DNA of 45,578 nucleotides from Sedimentisphaerales bacterium (GTDB lineage: Bacteria > Planctomycetota > Phycisphaerae > Sedimentisphaerales > Anaerobacaceae), in NCBI GenBank assembly GCA_028277585.1, contig JANQFY010000280.1, positions 1 through 45,578 of the forward strand, in the 5' to 3' direction. Positions 16,919 through 26,092 of this stretch are shown here, one piece after another. Made by a program: the position numbers and the translations under genes. A model generated the notes under the pieces. That model did no database searches and was not told where the DNA came from. It worked only from the letters and a program-made list of their open reading frames with translations. Positions within the stretch are counted from its first letter, which is position 1. Each line of letters opens with the position of its first letter.

Positions 16919-16985
16919 GTAGGGTGGGGCTTGCCCCACCAGTTCTTTCCGTACGCAGGTTCCGGTGGGGCAAGCCCCACCCTAC
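16919..16985. repeat. Long perfect inverted repeat (REP family A-like variant)
   Basis: Two perfectly complementary 22-base arms at 16919-16940 and 16964-16985 start GTAGGGTGGGG and end CCCCACCCTAC, with a 23-base spacer. Each arm also contains its own TGGGGC-TT-GCCCCA hairpin. The outer GTAGGGTGGG/CCCACCCTAC is shared with the four family A repeats at 35.6-44.2 kb, while the inner loop differs. It lies between an SDR stop and the NHL lipoprotein start inside the long operon, so it would be transcribed and could form a strong mRNA stem. Confidence 0.9.
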
Positions 16986-16988
16986 CCT

Positions 16989-17750
16989 TTAGTGCATGGC
17001 CAAGCCGGCGCTGACGTCAACGGTCGCGCCGGTCATGTAGCTGGCGCGATCCGAAGCGAGGAACGCCACGACGTCCGCGATCTCCTTCGGCTGGCCGATC
17101 CGCTTGAGCGGAATCCGATCGATGTACTTCTGGCGATTCTTCGCCAGCGCCGGCGCCATCATCTCCGTCTCCATGATCCCGGGCGCGACGCAATTGACGG
17201 TGATATTCTTCTCGCAAACCTCGCGGGCCAGCGAGATGGTAAACGAGATGAGTCCGCCTTTGCTCGCATCATACGGAGCGTGCCCGATCGTCGAGCCGCG
17301 CAACGCCGCCTGGGAGGAGACATTCACGATCCGCCCCCCCTCCTCGGCCGCGAGCAGCCGCTTGACGAACTCGCGACAGCAGAGGAACGCACCGGTCAGA
17401 TTGACCTGCATCGTGTAGTTCCAGGTCTCCTCCTCCATATCCGCCACCTGACAGGTCGGGCAGAACGCCGCGTTGTTGACCAGGATATCGACCCGCCCCC
17501 AGTGGGCGTCGATCTGCTCGAACATCTTGACCACGTCCTCTTCCTTGCTCACGTCCGCATACGCGGCCACGGCGTCGACCCCGTATTCGCTCTGGAGTTC
17601 CTGGGCCAGCGATTCGGCGGTCTCGGCGCGACGGCGGTAGTTGATAACGACCTTGGCCCCTTCGGCCGCGAAACTCTGACAGATCGCCTCGCCCAAACCG
17701 TACGAGCCTCCGGTGACCAGAACAACTTTGTCTTTCAGATTCAGATCCAT
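16989..17750 (-). CDS. SDR family oxidoreductase, FabG-like
   Basis: A 253-residue classical short-chain dehydrogenase. It shows the nucleotide motif T-G-G-S-Y-G-L-G (13-20), N-N-A-A at 92-95 and the catalytic set Ser146, Tyr160 and Lys164. The strand after beta-2 ends N-Y-R-R-R, whose basic residues favour NADP(H). It ends with the typical V-D-V-S-A-G segment. It probably oxidises or reduces a sugar or sugar-acid intermediate of this operon rather than an acyl-ACP, because it is flanked by a Zn-dehydrogenase 18 bases upstream and a lipoprotein gene downstream. A second SDR at 21106-21897 differs in cofactor motif. Confidence 0.9.
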   Translation of the reverse strand: MDLNLKDKVVLVTGGSYGLGEAICQSFAAEGAKVVINYRRRAETAESLAQELQSEYGVDAVAAYADVSKEEDVVKMFEQIDAHWGRVDILVNNAAFCPTCQVADMEEETWNYTMQVNLTGAFLCCREFVKRLLAAEEGGRIVNVSSQAALRGSTIGHAPYDASKGGLISFTISLAREVCEKNITVNCVAPGIMETEMMAPALAKNRQKYIDRIPLKRIGQPKEIADVVAFLASDRASYMTGATVDVSAGLAMH

Positions 17751-17768
17751 GCAATCAATTCCCTGGAC

Positions 17769-18818
17769 TTAAGGTTTTAACACAACCCGCAACGCTTCTC
17801 CACTCTGCATCAGCGCAAAAGCTTCGTCAACCGCCTCCAGATCGAGTACGTGACTGACCAATCGGTCGGCCGGCAAGGCGCCTTCGGCCAGATAGCCAAC
17901 CGCCTGCTCCACGTCGGCCGGCGAAGAATCACTCGTACCAACGACGCGGAGTTCGCCGTAGTGGATCGCCCGGCTATCAAGCGAAATCTGACGTTTCTCG
18001 ACCGGCAAGGAGGCAAACAGGCATACGGTCCCCCGCTTGCGCACCAGCGTCACGGCCTGTTCCTGGGGCGCCGCGGCCGGCGCCGCGACAATCGCGACAT
18101 CGACGCCGAGTCCGTCCGTTTCGTCGTTGACGATCTGGGCCAGGTCCTGCTGGGTCGGGTCCACGAGCACGTCGAAACCGAAATCACGCGCCTGGTCCAA
18201 CCGCGTTGGGTTGACTTCCGTCATGATGATCCGCTTGGCGCCGAAGCTGCGAGCGGTACACGCGTTCATGATCCCCATCGGGCCGGCGCCCATCACCAGG
18301 ACGGTGTCGCCCGACTCGATATTGCAGTTCTTCGCGGCGTTGACCGTGCAACTGACTGGCTCGGCCAGTGCGGCGTGCTCGGCTTTGACAGGCCCCGGGA
18401 CCTTCACCGCATGCCCCTGAGCGAGCGCTCGGGCCGGGATCGTGACATATTCAGCCATCCCGCCGGCGTAGGAGAATCCCATGGGCGAGAGGTTAAGACA
18501 CAGATTGGGCCAACCCTTATAGCAGTAGGCGCAATCCCCACAGGAGATGCTGGTCGCCATCACGACGCGGTCGCCCATGGCGAATCCGCTCGTCCCAGCG
18601 CCCACCGTCTCGACAAGCCCGGTGAACTCGTGCCCCATCACCTGGGGCGCCTTGATCCGCGGATTGCCCACGCGGTAGGCTTTCAGATCGGTTCCGCATA
18701 CGGCGCAAGCATCGACCTTAACACGAACCTCGTCGGCGCTACACTCGGGAACGGCCGTCTCTTCGACACGAACGTCGCCCGGCCCGTGGTATCTAATAGC
18801 TTTCATTTGAGCCGACAT
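17769..18818 (-). CDS. Zinc-dependent medium-chain alcohol/polyol dehydrogenase
   Basis: A 349-residue MDR enzyme of the sorbitol or threonine dehydrogenase type. Catalytic zinc ligands Cys41, His63 and Glu64 (G-H-E) are present, and the structural zinc set is complete (Cys93, Cys96, Cys99, Cys107). The dinucleotide motif V-M-G-A-G-P-M-G follows near residue 175, and the next strand ends in Glu (T-E-V-N), which suggests NAD. The ATG at 18818 is chosen because GGAG lies six bases upstream; this gives a 26-base overlap with the end of deoC and hence translational coupling. It probably oxidises a polyol or sugar alcohol of this operon. Confidence 0.92.
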   Translation of the reverse strand: MSAQMKAIRYHGPGDVRVEETAVPECSADEVRVKVDACAVCGTDLKAYRVGNPRIKAPQVMGHEFTGLVETVGAGTSGFAMGDRVVMATSISCGDCAYCYKGWPNLCLNLSPMGFSYAGGMAEYVTIPARALAQGHAVKVPGPVKAEHAALAEPVSCTVNAAKNCNIESGDTVLVMGAGPMGIMNACTARSFGAKRIIMTEVNPTRLDQARDFGFDVLVDPTQQDLAQIVNDETDGLGVDVAIVAAPAAAPQEQAVTLVRKRGTVCLFASLPVEKRQISLDSRAIHYGELRVVGTSDSSPADVEQAVGYLAEGALPADRLVSHVLDLEAVDEAFALMQSGEALRVVLKP

Positions 18819-19482
18819 CCGGCGCTCCACTGAGAACTTGTTCCGTTGAACCCACCCCCAGGCGTTTGCAGCCCTGGTCGAGGTAGCCGATCGCGGTTTC
18901 CCAAGTGCGAACACCACCGGAGGCCTTGACACCCATGGTCTGCCCCACCGTCTTGATCATGATATCGATCACCTCAGGCGTCGCCGGACCATCGCCGAAG
19001 CCGGTCGAGGTCTTGACAAAGTCCGCCCCGGCCTGCTCGCAGATTTTGCAGGCCTGCGCCACCTGTTCGGGCGAGAGCCAGCAGGTCTCCTGGATAACTT
19101 TGACCAGCGCACCGCGCGGCTTGGCCTCGGCGACAACCGCTTCGATGTCCTTCTGGACGGTGTCGAAGTCGCCACTGAGGAACCGGCCCACGTTCATGAC
19201 CATGTCCACCTCTTCGGCGCCCTGCTCCAGCGCCAGCCGCGCTTCGGTCGCCTTCGTCTCGGGCAGGTTGGCCCCGTGCGGGAAGCCCACCACCACGCAG
19301 ACCTTCACGCCGCTGCCCTTCATGTGCTCGTAAGCCAGCGGCACATCGCAGGGCCGCACGCACATCGACGCGACCTGGTGCTTCTTGCACAGGTCACATC
19401 CATCGATCACATCCTGCGTCGTCGCAAACGGCTTCAATACGGCGTGGTCGATCGTCGCCGCAACTTGCTCTCTCGTATACAT
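18793..19482 (-). CDS. deoC: Deoxyribose-phosphate aldolase
   Basis: A 229-residue class I aldolase. It shows the DeoC active-site set: Asp93 in E-V-D-M-V, the Schiff-base Lys157 in F-V-K-T-S-T-G-F, and Lys186 in V-K-A-S-G-G-V-R. These equal Asp102, Lys167 and Lys201 of the E. coli enzyme. The usual reaction splits 2-deoxyribose 5-phosphate into acetaldehyde and glyceraldehyde 3-phosphate. In this operon, with a ketose-type kinase and no phosphopentomutase, it may cleave a different phosphorylated deoxy-sugar. AAGGAA precedes the ATG. Its 3' end overlaps the dehydrogenase gene. Confidence 0.95.
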   Translation of the reverse strand: MYTREQVAATIDHAVLKPFATTQDVIDGCDLCKKHQVASMCVRPCDVPLAYEHMKGSGVKVCVVVGFPHGANLPETKATEARLALEQGAEEVDMVMNVGRFLSGDFDTVQKDIEAVVAEAKPRGALVKVIQETCWLSPEQVAQACKICEQAGADFVKTSTGFGDGPATPEVIDIMIKTVGQTMGVKASGGVRTWETAIGYLDQGCKRLGVGSTEQVLSGAPDVGSNESY

Positions 19483-19531
19483 AGATCGTTCCTTGCTCCT
19501 GAGTGTCTCTCGTATCAGTCTGGGGACTCTA

Positions 19532-21073
19532 TCAGTCCCAGTACTTGTCGATCACTTTCTGGATGTGGGGATACTTCGCGTCCGTCTCGTTGTACTTGCG
19601 ACGCAGCCGGCGCAGTTCCGTCTTGAGTTCCTTGACCACCCCGGCGTACTTCGCGTCGCCATACAGGTTGTTCATCTCATGCGGATCGTTCTTCATGTCG
19701 TACAGTTCCCAGCCGGGCTGCGTGGGCTTGCGGCGCTCGGGTACGTAGTGCAGTCCATAGAAGAAGATCAGCTTGTAGCGTTTCGTGCGGACCCCGAAAT
19801 GGGCCGGGTTGTCGTGGTGCGTCATGTGCATCCAGTACCGGTAGTACGTGCTCTTGCGCCAATCGGCGGGCTCCCGATCGCGTAGCAGCGGTACGATGCT
19901 GCGCCCGTGCATCGAGGAAGGCGCTTCAACGCCGGCCAATTCGAGCAGTGTCGGGGCGAAATCCGTGTTGTTCACGATCGCGTCACTACGCGAGCCGGCC
20001 TTGATCATCTTCGGATAGCGAACCAGCAGCGGCATGCGTAGCGATTCCTCGTACATCCACCGCTTGTCCATGAAGTCATGCTCGCCCAGCATCATGCCCT
20101 GGTCGGAGGAGTAGACGATCACGGTATTGTCCATCTGACCGCTCTTCTTCAGATACTCAAACAGTCGGGCGAGATTGTCGTCCACGCCGCGTACGGTCCG
20201 CAGGTACTTCTTGAGGTACCGCTGATAGGCGGTGCGCTTGTACTCCTCGCCCGACAGCGAACGGTCCACGAACATGTGATGACCCATATTGCGCCAATCG
20301 CACCGCTTGCCAATCGAGGTCCCCGTGCCCTTCGTCGCTTCCGAACCGTGATTGCCGCTGTCCCAAAGACTCTCGGGCTCAGGGATGTCGATATCCTGAT
20401 AGAGCCAGTCGTACCGCTCGGCGTTCGCGAAGTTGTCGTGCGGGGCTTTGTAGTGGTGCATCAGAAAGAACGGCTTGTCGCTCTTGCGTTTCTTCAGCCA
20501 CGCCATCGACACATCCGTGATGGCATCCGAGCTGTGTTTGCAGTCATAGCCCGAGAAGCGACGCGTGTCCTTGGGCCAGTTGCCGCCGGTCTCGCGCATG
20601 ATCGGATTGAAGTACGACCCCTGTCCAGGCAGGACGCAGTAATAATCGAACGCCGGCTCGTGTTTGAGATGCCACTTGCCGACCATCGCCGTCTCGTACC
20701 CTGCCTGCTTCATCAGGTGGGGCAACGTTTGCTGCGGGGGCTGGAGCCCGCCGCCCAGATCCAACGCGCCGTTGGTCTGGCTGTACTGACCCGTAAGGAT
20801 CGTCGCCCGGCTGGGAACGCAAATCGAATTGGTGCAGAAGCAGTTTTCGAAGAGCATCCCTTCGCGCGCCAATCGGTCGAGCGTTGGCGTGGGGTTGAGC
20901 TTCGCCAGTCGTGATCCGTATGCGCCGATCGCGTGGGCCGCATGATCGTCCGACATGATGTACAGAATGTTCGGCTTCTTCTGCGGGGCGCCATAAGCTC
21001 GCGTCCCGGCAGAAACCAGCGGCGCCGCGGCCGAAGCCAGGGCGGCCTTGAGAAACTGACGTCGACTGTTCAT
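19532..21073 (-). CDS. Exported sulfatase (formylglycine type)
   Basis: A 513-residue sulfatase of the alkaline phosphatase superfamily. Residues 1-28 form an export signal with R-R-Q-F-L-K, typical of Tat. Metal ligands appear in S-D-D-H (Asp42, Asp43) and in S-S-D-Q-G. The activation motif C-V-P-S-R-A-T-I-L-T-G has Cys85 as the residue converted to formylglycine. The C-terminus resembles GlcNAc-6-sulfatase-like and arylsulfatase-like families, but the substrate cannot be fixed. Removal of sulfate from a polysaccharide or sugar fits its place between an SDR gene and deoC. No catalytic formylglycine-generating enzyme is in the window; the SUMF1 domain two genes upstream lacks the needed cysteines. 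Confidence 0.93.
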   Translation of the reverse strand: MNSRRQFLKAALASAAAPLVSAGTRAYGAPQKKPNILYIMSDDHAAHAIGAYGSRLAKLNPTPTLDRLAREGMLFENCFCTNSICVPSRATILTGQYSQTNGALDLGGGLQPPQQTLPHLMKQAGYETAMVGKWHLKHEPAFDYYCVLPGQGSYFNPIMRETGGNWPKDTRRFSGYDCKHSSDAITDVSMAWLKKRKSDKPFFLMHHYKAPHDNFANAERYDWLYQDIDIPEPESLWDSGNHGSEATKGTGTSIGKRCDWRNMGHHMFVDRSLSGEEYKRTAYQRYLKKYLRTVRGVDDNLARLFEYLKKSGQMDNTVIVYSSDQGMMLGEHDFMDKRWMYEESLRMPLLVRYPKMIKAGSRSDAIVNNTDFAPTLLELAGVEAPSSMHGRSIVPLLRDREPADWRKSTYYRYWMHMTHHDNPAHFGVRTKRYKLIFFYGLHYVPERRKPTQPGWELYDMKNDPHEMNNLYGDAKYAGVVKELKTELRRLRRKYNETDAKYPHIQKVIDKYWD

Positions 21074-21105
21074 TCGGTCCCTCGCCTTTCTTCGCACGTG
21101 AGCGA

Positions 21106-21897
21106 TTAGTGCATCTCCCGGCCGCCGGTGACATTGATCGCCTGTCCGGTCATGTAGTCGGCCCCGGCCGACGACAGGAACAGCGTTACCGCCGTGACAT
21201 CGTCGATCGCCGCCAGCCGCTGCAGCGGGATCTTGGCCGTGAACTTCTTGACCACCTCTTCCCGAGGCATTTCCAGATTCTCGATATACCCGGCCGAGAC
21301 GTTGGCCCAGACGCCCGTATTATCCGTAATCCCGGGGCAAACGCAATTGACATTGATGTTGAATCCCGCCAATTCGAATGCCAGCGCCTGCGTAATGCCC
21401 ATGATTGCGGCCTTGGCGCCGGAATAGTGGCTCATCAACGCCGAGCCGGTCTTGCCCGATTTCGACGAGAAGTTGACGACCTTGCCGTACTGGTGCTGCT
21501 TCATCAGGGGCACCACGTACTTGGTGAACAGAAACGTCCCCTTGCAGTTGACCGCGAAGACGTGATCCCAGTCCTTCTCGGAGATCTCTTCGATCTTGCC
21601 CTGACCGACGATACCCGCGACGTTCACCAGGATGTCGATGCGACCACCCAGCGCCTCGGACGCTGCTCTGACGACCTTCTCGACCTGCTCAGCGACCGTG
21701 ACATCCGCGGCCATTCCCTGGCAGAACGCCCCGCCGGCTGCGAGTTCCTGCGCCGTCTTCTCGACTGCTGAGGCGTCCAGGTCGGTGATGAAGACCCGCG
21801 CCCCGCTCTGGCAAAACCCCTCGGCAATCCCCCGACCGATCGCACCGACGGCGCCGGTCACCAGAGCCGTCTTCCCTTCGAGTTTCAGAATATCCAT
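21106..21897 (-). CDS. SDR family oxidoreductase, NAD-type
   Basis: A 263-residue classical SDR with T-G-A-V-G-A-I-G at 14-21 and catalytic Ser145, Tyr158 and Lys162. An acidic residue after beta-2 (F-I-T-D-L, Asp39) indicates NAD(H). It is therefore likely an oxidative step, complementary to the NADP-type SDR at 16989-17750. It lies 40 bases after the HzsA-like/SUMF1 fusion and 32 bases before the sulfatase gene. The substrate is probably a hydroxyl group of a sugar or sugar acid. Confidence 0.9.
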   Translation of the reverse strand: MDILKLEGKTALVTGAVGAIGRGIAEGFCQSGARVFITDLDASAVEKTAQELAAGGAFCQGMAADVTVAEQVEKVVRAASEALGGRIDILVNVAGIVGQGKIEEISEKDWDHVFAVNCKGTFLFTKYVVPLMKQHQYGKVVNFSSKSGKTGSALMSHYSGAKAAIMGITQALAFELAGFNINVNCVCPGITDNTGVWANVSAGYIENLEMPREEVVKKFTAKIPLQRLAAIDDVTAVTLFLSSAGADYMTGQAINVTGGREMH

Positions 21898-21936
21898 GTC
21901 TTCTCGTCTTTCTCCAGTTTGGGTGTCATTCTCAAT

Positions 21937-24900
21937 CTATGGCTGAGCCGGCGACTCCGCAGCCGCGGCGTAGGTGCTGGCGTCCGCCTCCTCCAGGACC
22001 ACGCGGAACCCGACATTGAAGACGCGCTGGTACGGCTCGTACGCCCACCGCGACGCCGAACGGGCCCGCTTGGGCCGATCGCGCCAGGAACCGCCCCGGA
22101 CGACGCGCTTGCGCGAACCGGTCAGGGTATTGCGTCCATCATCGCTGACGAAAGGATAAGGGGCATACGCCGTCCGTGTCCACTCCGCGACATTGCCGTG
22201 CATGTCCTTGAGTCCCCACGGATTGGCCCGATACTGACCGACGGGGCCCACGATCTTCTGACCATCGTTGAACCGCTTATCGCGGGGCGTGAAGTCGGTG
22301 AACTGGTCGGGATTCCGTACGGGTCGGGGGTTCACACCCGTGACGGCCAGCAGTTGGATCGACTGGTCTGCCAGATTCGCATGGAGCGAGAAATCGGCGT
22401 CCGCCGAGCCGTACGACCAGGGTGTATCCGTCCCGGCCCGGCAGGCCCACTCCCACTGCGCCTCGGTGGGCAACGTGACTCGACGGCCCGTTCGCTCGCT
22501 GAGCCAGCGACAATACGCCATCGCCTGTTCCCAGGAAATGCGAATCACGGGCTGATCGGGCAGATTCGCCGGGTAGCCCGGCGTCGTGTGATCCTTCCAC
22601 TGCTGATCGATGTATCGGCTGTCATGATCGGGATCGAACAGGGCGTACTGGGCGTTGGTCACCTCACACACGCCCATCCAGAACGGGTTGTCGATCCGGA
22701 CCTTGCCCAGAGGTTTCTCGTTGGCGTAGCCTTTGGCATCGCCCATGATGAACTCGCCTGCCGGGACGAGCGTCAGTTCCATCGAGGCGCCGTCGCCCAG
22801 ATCCAGCGTGCGACGAACCGTCTTGCCCGACTGCGTCTGCTTCTGCCTGGCCTGCGCCGAGCCGAAAGGCCAGTTCGTCGCAGCCACCTTGGCGGCTACG
22901 ACAACGGGCGCCTTCTGACGCGGCGCCGGTTTGACAGGGCCCCGCTGAGCAAGCAACTGAGCCTTGGTCTCATACTCCTGCTCGGGATCGTCACTGATGT
23001 TCGCATAACGATTGGCCAGCTCGCGACGCCGCTGGTCCTGATCCTTGTCGCGCCAGACGGGCGGGGTCCACTTGCCCCGATAAGGCGCGTTCAGGTCGAT
23101 CCAGGTGTAGAGGATCTCCCAAGCCTCCGGGGCTAACTGAACACCGTGGTGCCCCGTCTCCAGCATCTGAATCAACTCACTCGTCCCAGCGTGGTACTCC
23201 ATCGGCTGAAACACATGGATGTCACTTTCAGGGCCGGGCCGACGCACGTAAGGATGCAGCGCCATGTAGGCCTGATTGAAGCGGCCCACCGGCTTGCGGT
23301 TCGCGAAATCGGGCCTGCCCTGCTTCTTGCCGTCGTGACAGGCGACGCAGTACCGATCCAGAACGGGCTCAACCTCCAGGTTGAACGCGAAGGGACGGAT
23401 CGGCCCTTGCCAGGGCTCGATCGCGACCGGCGATTTCAGAGCCGCGGCGGTCATCACACTGGGGCCGCTCGTGTTCTGCGGTTCGTGACACCCCACACAC
23501 GAGACGACCTCGCCCGGCATGCCCACGAACCAGCTCCGCATGATCTGCAGCGCCCGGCCCTGCTCGTCCAGCGGCTGGACCGAGATCGGCGTATTGGCCG
23601 GAACGCGGAACAGCGCCGAACCATCCTCTTCCACCGGAACGGTGCCGAGTATGCGTTTGATGTCCCAACTGCTCTCGACGCCCACACTCGCGTGACCTCC
23701 GGTCTTGACGTGGGCGAAATGGTACGCGAACAGGCGCAGCTTCTTGACCTTGCCGCGCGGGATACCCCGCAGCCCCTGACCCCGATAGACGTCGGTCAGG
23801 AAGACGATCGCCTCTTTCTGCGAGAGGTCCACCTTATCCGCGATCACCGGAGGACGCTTCCGCGCCTGCATGGGAAGCGGCTCGAACAGACCCACCCCTT
23901 CCGTCTCGGCGATGAGCGTCATGTTGTCGAAGACGTCCACCAGGTAGATCCCCCAGAGCGAATCCGCGTCCAGCTTGGCCGAGACGAGGAAGTACTTATC
24001 GCTCAAGGGATACGGATGCAGGAACTGGGGCCACACCCCGTTGACGAGTTGGTCTCGGATGATCGGCTCGATCTTCTTGTGACGTCCCGGAATCTCCTGG
24101 ACCGCGCCGTCCGCCTCGTGACGTCCCTGGGCCGGGTCGAAGAGCATCAGACGGCCTGAGCGGCTGATCCCGTGGTGCCCACCCACGATCCCGACGACCT
24201 TCGTCGGATGGTTCGGAACCGGACGAGCGTAGAAGTACGCGTTCGGAAAGTACGAATTGCTGCCCAGATACTCCATCTGACCCGTACCGTCCGGGTTCAT
24301 GTGAAACAGAATTCGGGAGAAGTAGTGCGGCGTGTCACTGTATTCCCAGCGCAGGTAGAGCACGCGCCCATTGTTGAGCATGGTCGGGCACCAGTCGCTG
24401 TCCTGCTCGAAAGTGAGCTGCCGGATCGTGTTTCGGTCGCGGTTCATCAGGTACAGCAGCGCCATCGGTCGGCTGCCATTCTCGCAAGGAAGGCCCTGAA
24501 AGCTCGCCGTGCTCGTGAAGAGGATCCGCTCATCGGCCAGGTAGCACGAATCGAAGTGATCCACGTCCCCCTGCTCGTTGGGGGTGATCTGATTCAGGCC
24601 CCGACCATCGGCGCCGATCTCGAAAACATGCCAGCGATCCGCCGGTCCCGGCATACTGAACATCAGCTTCTTAGCGTCCCAATGCAGATCGACGTCGGTG
24701 ATCAGCCTGGGACCATCGGGCTCATACAGGGTCTTTGCCTTGGGTTTGCCCCGCAGGTCGCTGAGCACGACGATCTCGTTGTCCCAACTGGTCGCGGCGT
24801 TGGTGATGCTCGTGTTGTTGTGCGAGTTCAGCGAGGCCATCCCAATCTCGCGGCTCATCGCCTGACGGGCCCGCCCGCCCAGGTTCCGGCGGATCAGCAG

Positions 24901-26055
24901 CAACCGATCGAAGTCCAACAAAGGATTGGACAACAGCATCTCGCGCTGCCAGCTCTTGATCTCGCCGGCAAAACGGGTCAACTCGTCGTGATCGACCTCC
25001 GAACCCTCATCCAGCGCCTTGGTGTACTGCGCCAAACGCCGGCGAAAACCGTCTATGGTCTGGGCGTGTCGCGCCGGGTAGCGATCGGGATAGGTCTGGG
25101 CGAGGTCGGCTACCGCCGCGGCCAGGGCGTCGAGGTCCACCTGCTCCAGGGCCTTGAGGTTCTCCCGATAGACGCAAACCTGCACGTAGAGGTCCAACCA
25201 GGCCGGATCGCCAGGGTCTGTCCGGGCGCCGGCGAGGTCCTCCATCCGACGACGAAGCTTCGACGACGTCCCACCGACGCCGTCCACAGCGCGGCCGATC
25301 ATCCGCTCTTCCAGCGTCGTGTCGGGACGATCGAACCAGGCCAGACACTGGGTCGAGCCCAGGTCGCGGCTCATCCACCCGCTCTCGGTCGGGAAGTCCT
25401 TCGTAATGCGCGTCCACAACTCCAGGGCCGGAAGCGACTGGGCCGCGAAGTAGAATCCGTGCCCCCCGCGCATGTTGTAGATTTTCAGCAGCAGGTCGTT
25501 GACCCCCGCCTTGAGATTCAGCACAACGCGGTCCTGGTCTCGCGACACGCCCCGGGCAACGTTCTTGGACAAAACGGTCTTACCGTTTAGGATGACCGCG
25601 ATCCCGTCATCACTGCCCAGACTCGCCGTGATCTGCATGGGCCGTGGGGCTGTGACGGTTCGATACAGATAGGTCGGCCCGACCACGTTCGGGGTCAGGC
25701 CGTGAACGACGCCGTCCTCGTACTGGTTCCGGCGACGCCAAAGACGCTTGCCATCAGCCTTTTTCGCTCTGATATCGATGTTCTTCTCGGACAATGGGGC
25801 GTCCGTGAACTTCTTGGCCGGGAAAGGGCCCGCCTCGTGCCAGGCGCCCCACAGCAACCCCGCCCCTTCGCCCTGGTCGGTCTGAGACCACTGACGGTAC
25901 GCTTGCCGCGTCGCCAACATGGTCTGAGACCAAGTGCTCTTCCTGGCGTAGCAACCGGCGAGGCCCTCATCCGCCGCTTGCGATGAACCGCATGCCACTA
26001 GAACGCAACCGATTATCAGACCTTGCACTAACCGCATTGTCATGTTCCTACTCAT
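21937..26055 (-). CDS. HzsA-like dihaem protein with N-terminal PA14-like and C-terminal SUMF1 domains
   Basis: A 1372-residue exported protein. A hydrophobic signal ends near A-A-D-E. Residues about 60-195 look like a PA14 or galactose-binding jelly roll (G-S-D-D-G-I-A-V-I-L-N-G-K, then N-D-L-L-L-K-I-Y-N). A helical part and a propeller region follow, with C-V-G-C-H at 853-857 and C-V-A-C-H at 903-907. About 1085-1360 is a SUMF1/EgtB-like domain (L-V-P-A-G-E-F-I-M-G to N-V-G-F-R-V-V). Its final R-G-G-S-W lacks the two cysteines of true formylglycine-generating enzymes, so catalysis of that reaction is unlikely. The ATG at 26055 begins right after the DeoR gene; 26043 is possible. It is the first structural gene of the long operon. 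Confidence 0.82.
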   Translation of the reverse strand: MSRNMTMRLVQGLIIGCVLVACGSSQAADEGLAGCYARKSTWSQTMLATRQAYRQWSQTDQGEGAGLLWGAWHEAGPFPAKKFTDAPLSEKNIDIRAKKADGKRLWRRRNQYEDGVVHGLTPNVVGPTYLYRTVTAPRPMQITASLGSDDGIAVILNGKTVLSKNVARGVSRDQDRVVLNLKAGVNDLLLKIYNMRGGHGFYFAAQSLPALELWTRITKDFPTESGWMSRDLGSTQCLAWFDRPDTTLEERMIGRAVDGVGGTSSKLRRRMEDLAGARTDPGDPAWLDLYVQVCVYRENLKALEQVDLDALAAAVADLAQTYPDRYPARHAQTIDGFRRRLAQYTKALDEGSEVDHDELTRFAGEIKSWQREMLLSNPLLDFDRLLLIRRNLGGRARQAMSREIGMASLNSHNNTSITNAATSWDNEIVVLSDLRGKPKAKTLYEPDGPRLITDVDLHWDAKKLMFSMPGPADRWHVFEIGADGRGLNQITPNEQGDVDHFDSCYLADERILFTSTASFQGLPCENGSRPMALLYLMNRDRNTIRQLTFEQDSDWCPTMLNNGRVLYLRWEYSDTPHYFSRILFHMNPDGTGQMEYLGSNSYFPNAYFYARPVPNHPTKVVGIVGGHHGISRSGRLMLFDPAQGRHEADGAVQEIPGRHKKIEPIIRDQLVNGVWPQFLHPYPLSDKYFLVSAKLDADSLWGIYLVDVFDNMTLIAETEGVGLFEPLPMQARKRPPVIADKVDLSQKEAIVFLTDVYRGQGLRGIPRGKVKKLRLFAYHFAHVKTGGHASVGVESSWDIKRILGTVPVEEDGSALFRVPANTPISVQPLDEQGRALQIMRSWFVGMPGEVVSCVGCHEPQNTSGPSVMTAAALKSPVAIEPWQGPIRPFAFNLEVEPVLDRYCVACHDGKKQGRPDFANRKPVGRFNQAYMALHPYVRRPGPESDIHVFQPMEYHAGTSELIQMLETGHHGVQLAPEAWEILYTWIDLNAPYRGKWTPPVWRDKDQDQRRRELANRYANISDDPEQEYETKAQLLAQRGPVKPAPRQKAPVVVAAKVAATNWPFGSAQARQKQTQSGKTVRRTLDLGDGASMELTLVPAGEFIMGDAKGYANEKPLGKVRIDNPFWMGVCEVTNAQYALFDPDHDSRYIDQQWKDHTTPGYPANLPDQPVIRISWEQAMAYCRWLSERTGRRVTLPTEAQWEWACRAGTDTPWSYGSADADFSLHANLADQSIQLLAVTGVNPRPVRNPDQFTDFTPRDKRFNDGQKIVGPVGQYRANPWGLKDMHGNVAEWTRTAYAPYPFVSDDGRNTLTGSRKRVVRGGSWRDRPKRARSASRWAYEPYQRVFNVGFRVVLEEADASTYAAAAESPAQP

Positions 26056-26092
26056 GTCCGTTCTTCTTGCTCCCAAGACGCCGCCGACCCAG

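Noticed and set aside
21937..23000. Functional formylglycine-generating enzyme for the sulfatase
   Set aside because: The SUMF1 domain lacks the paired cysteines needed for catalysis, and it is fused to a secreted haem protein.
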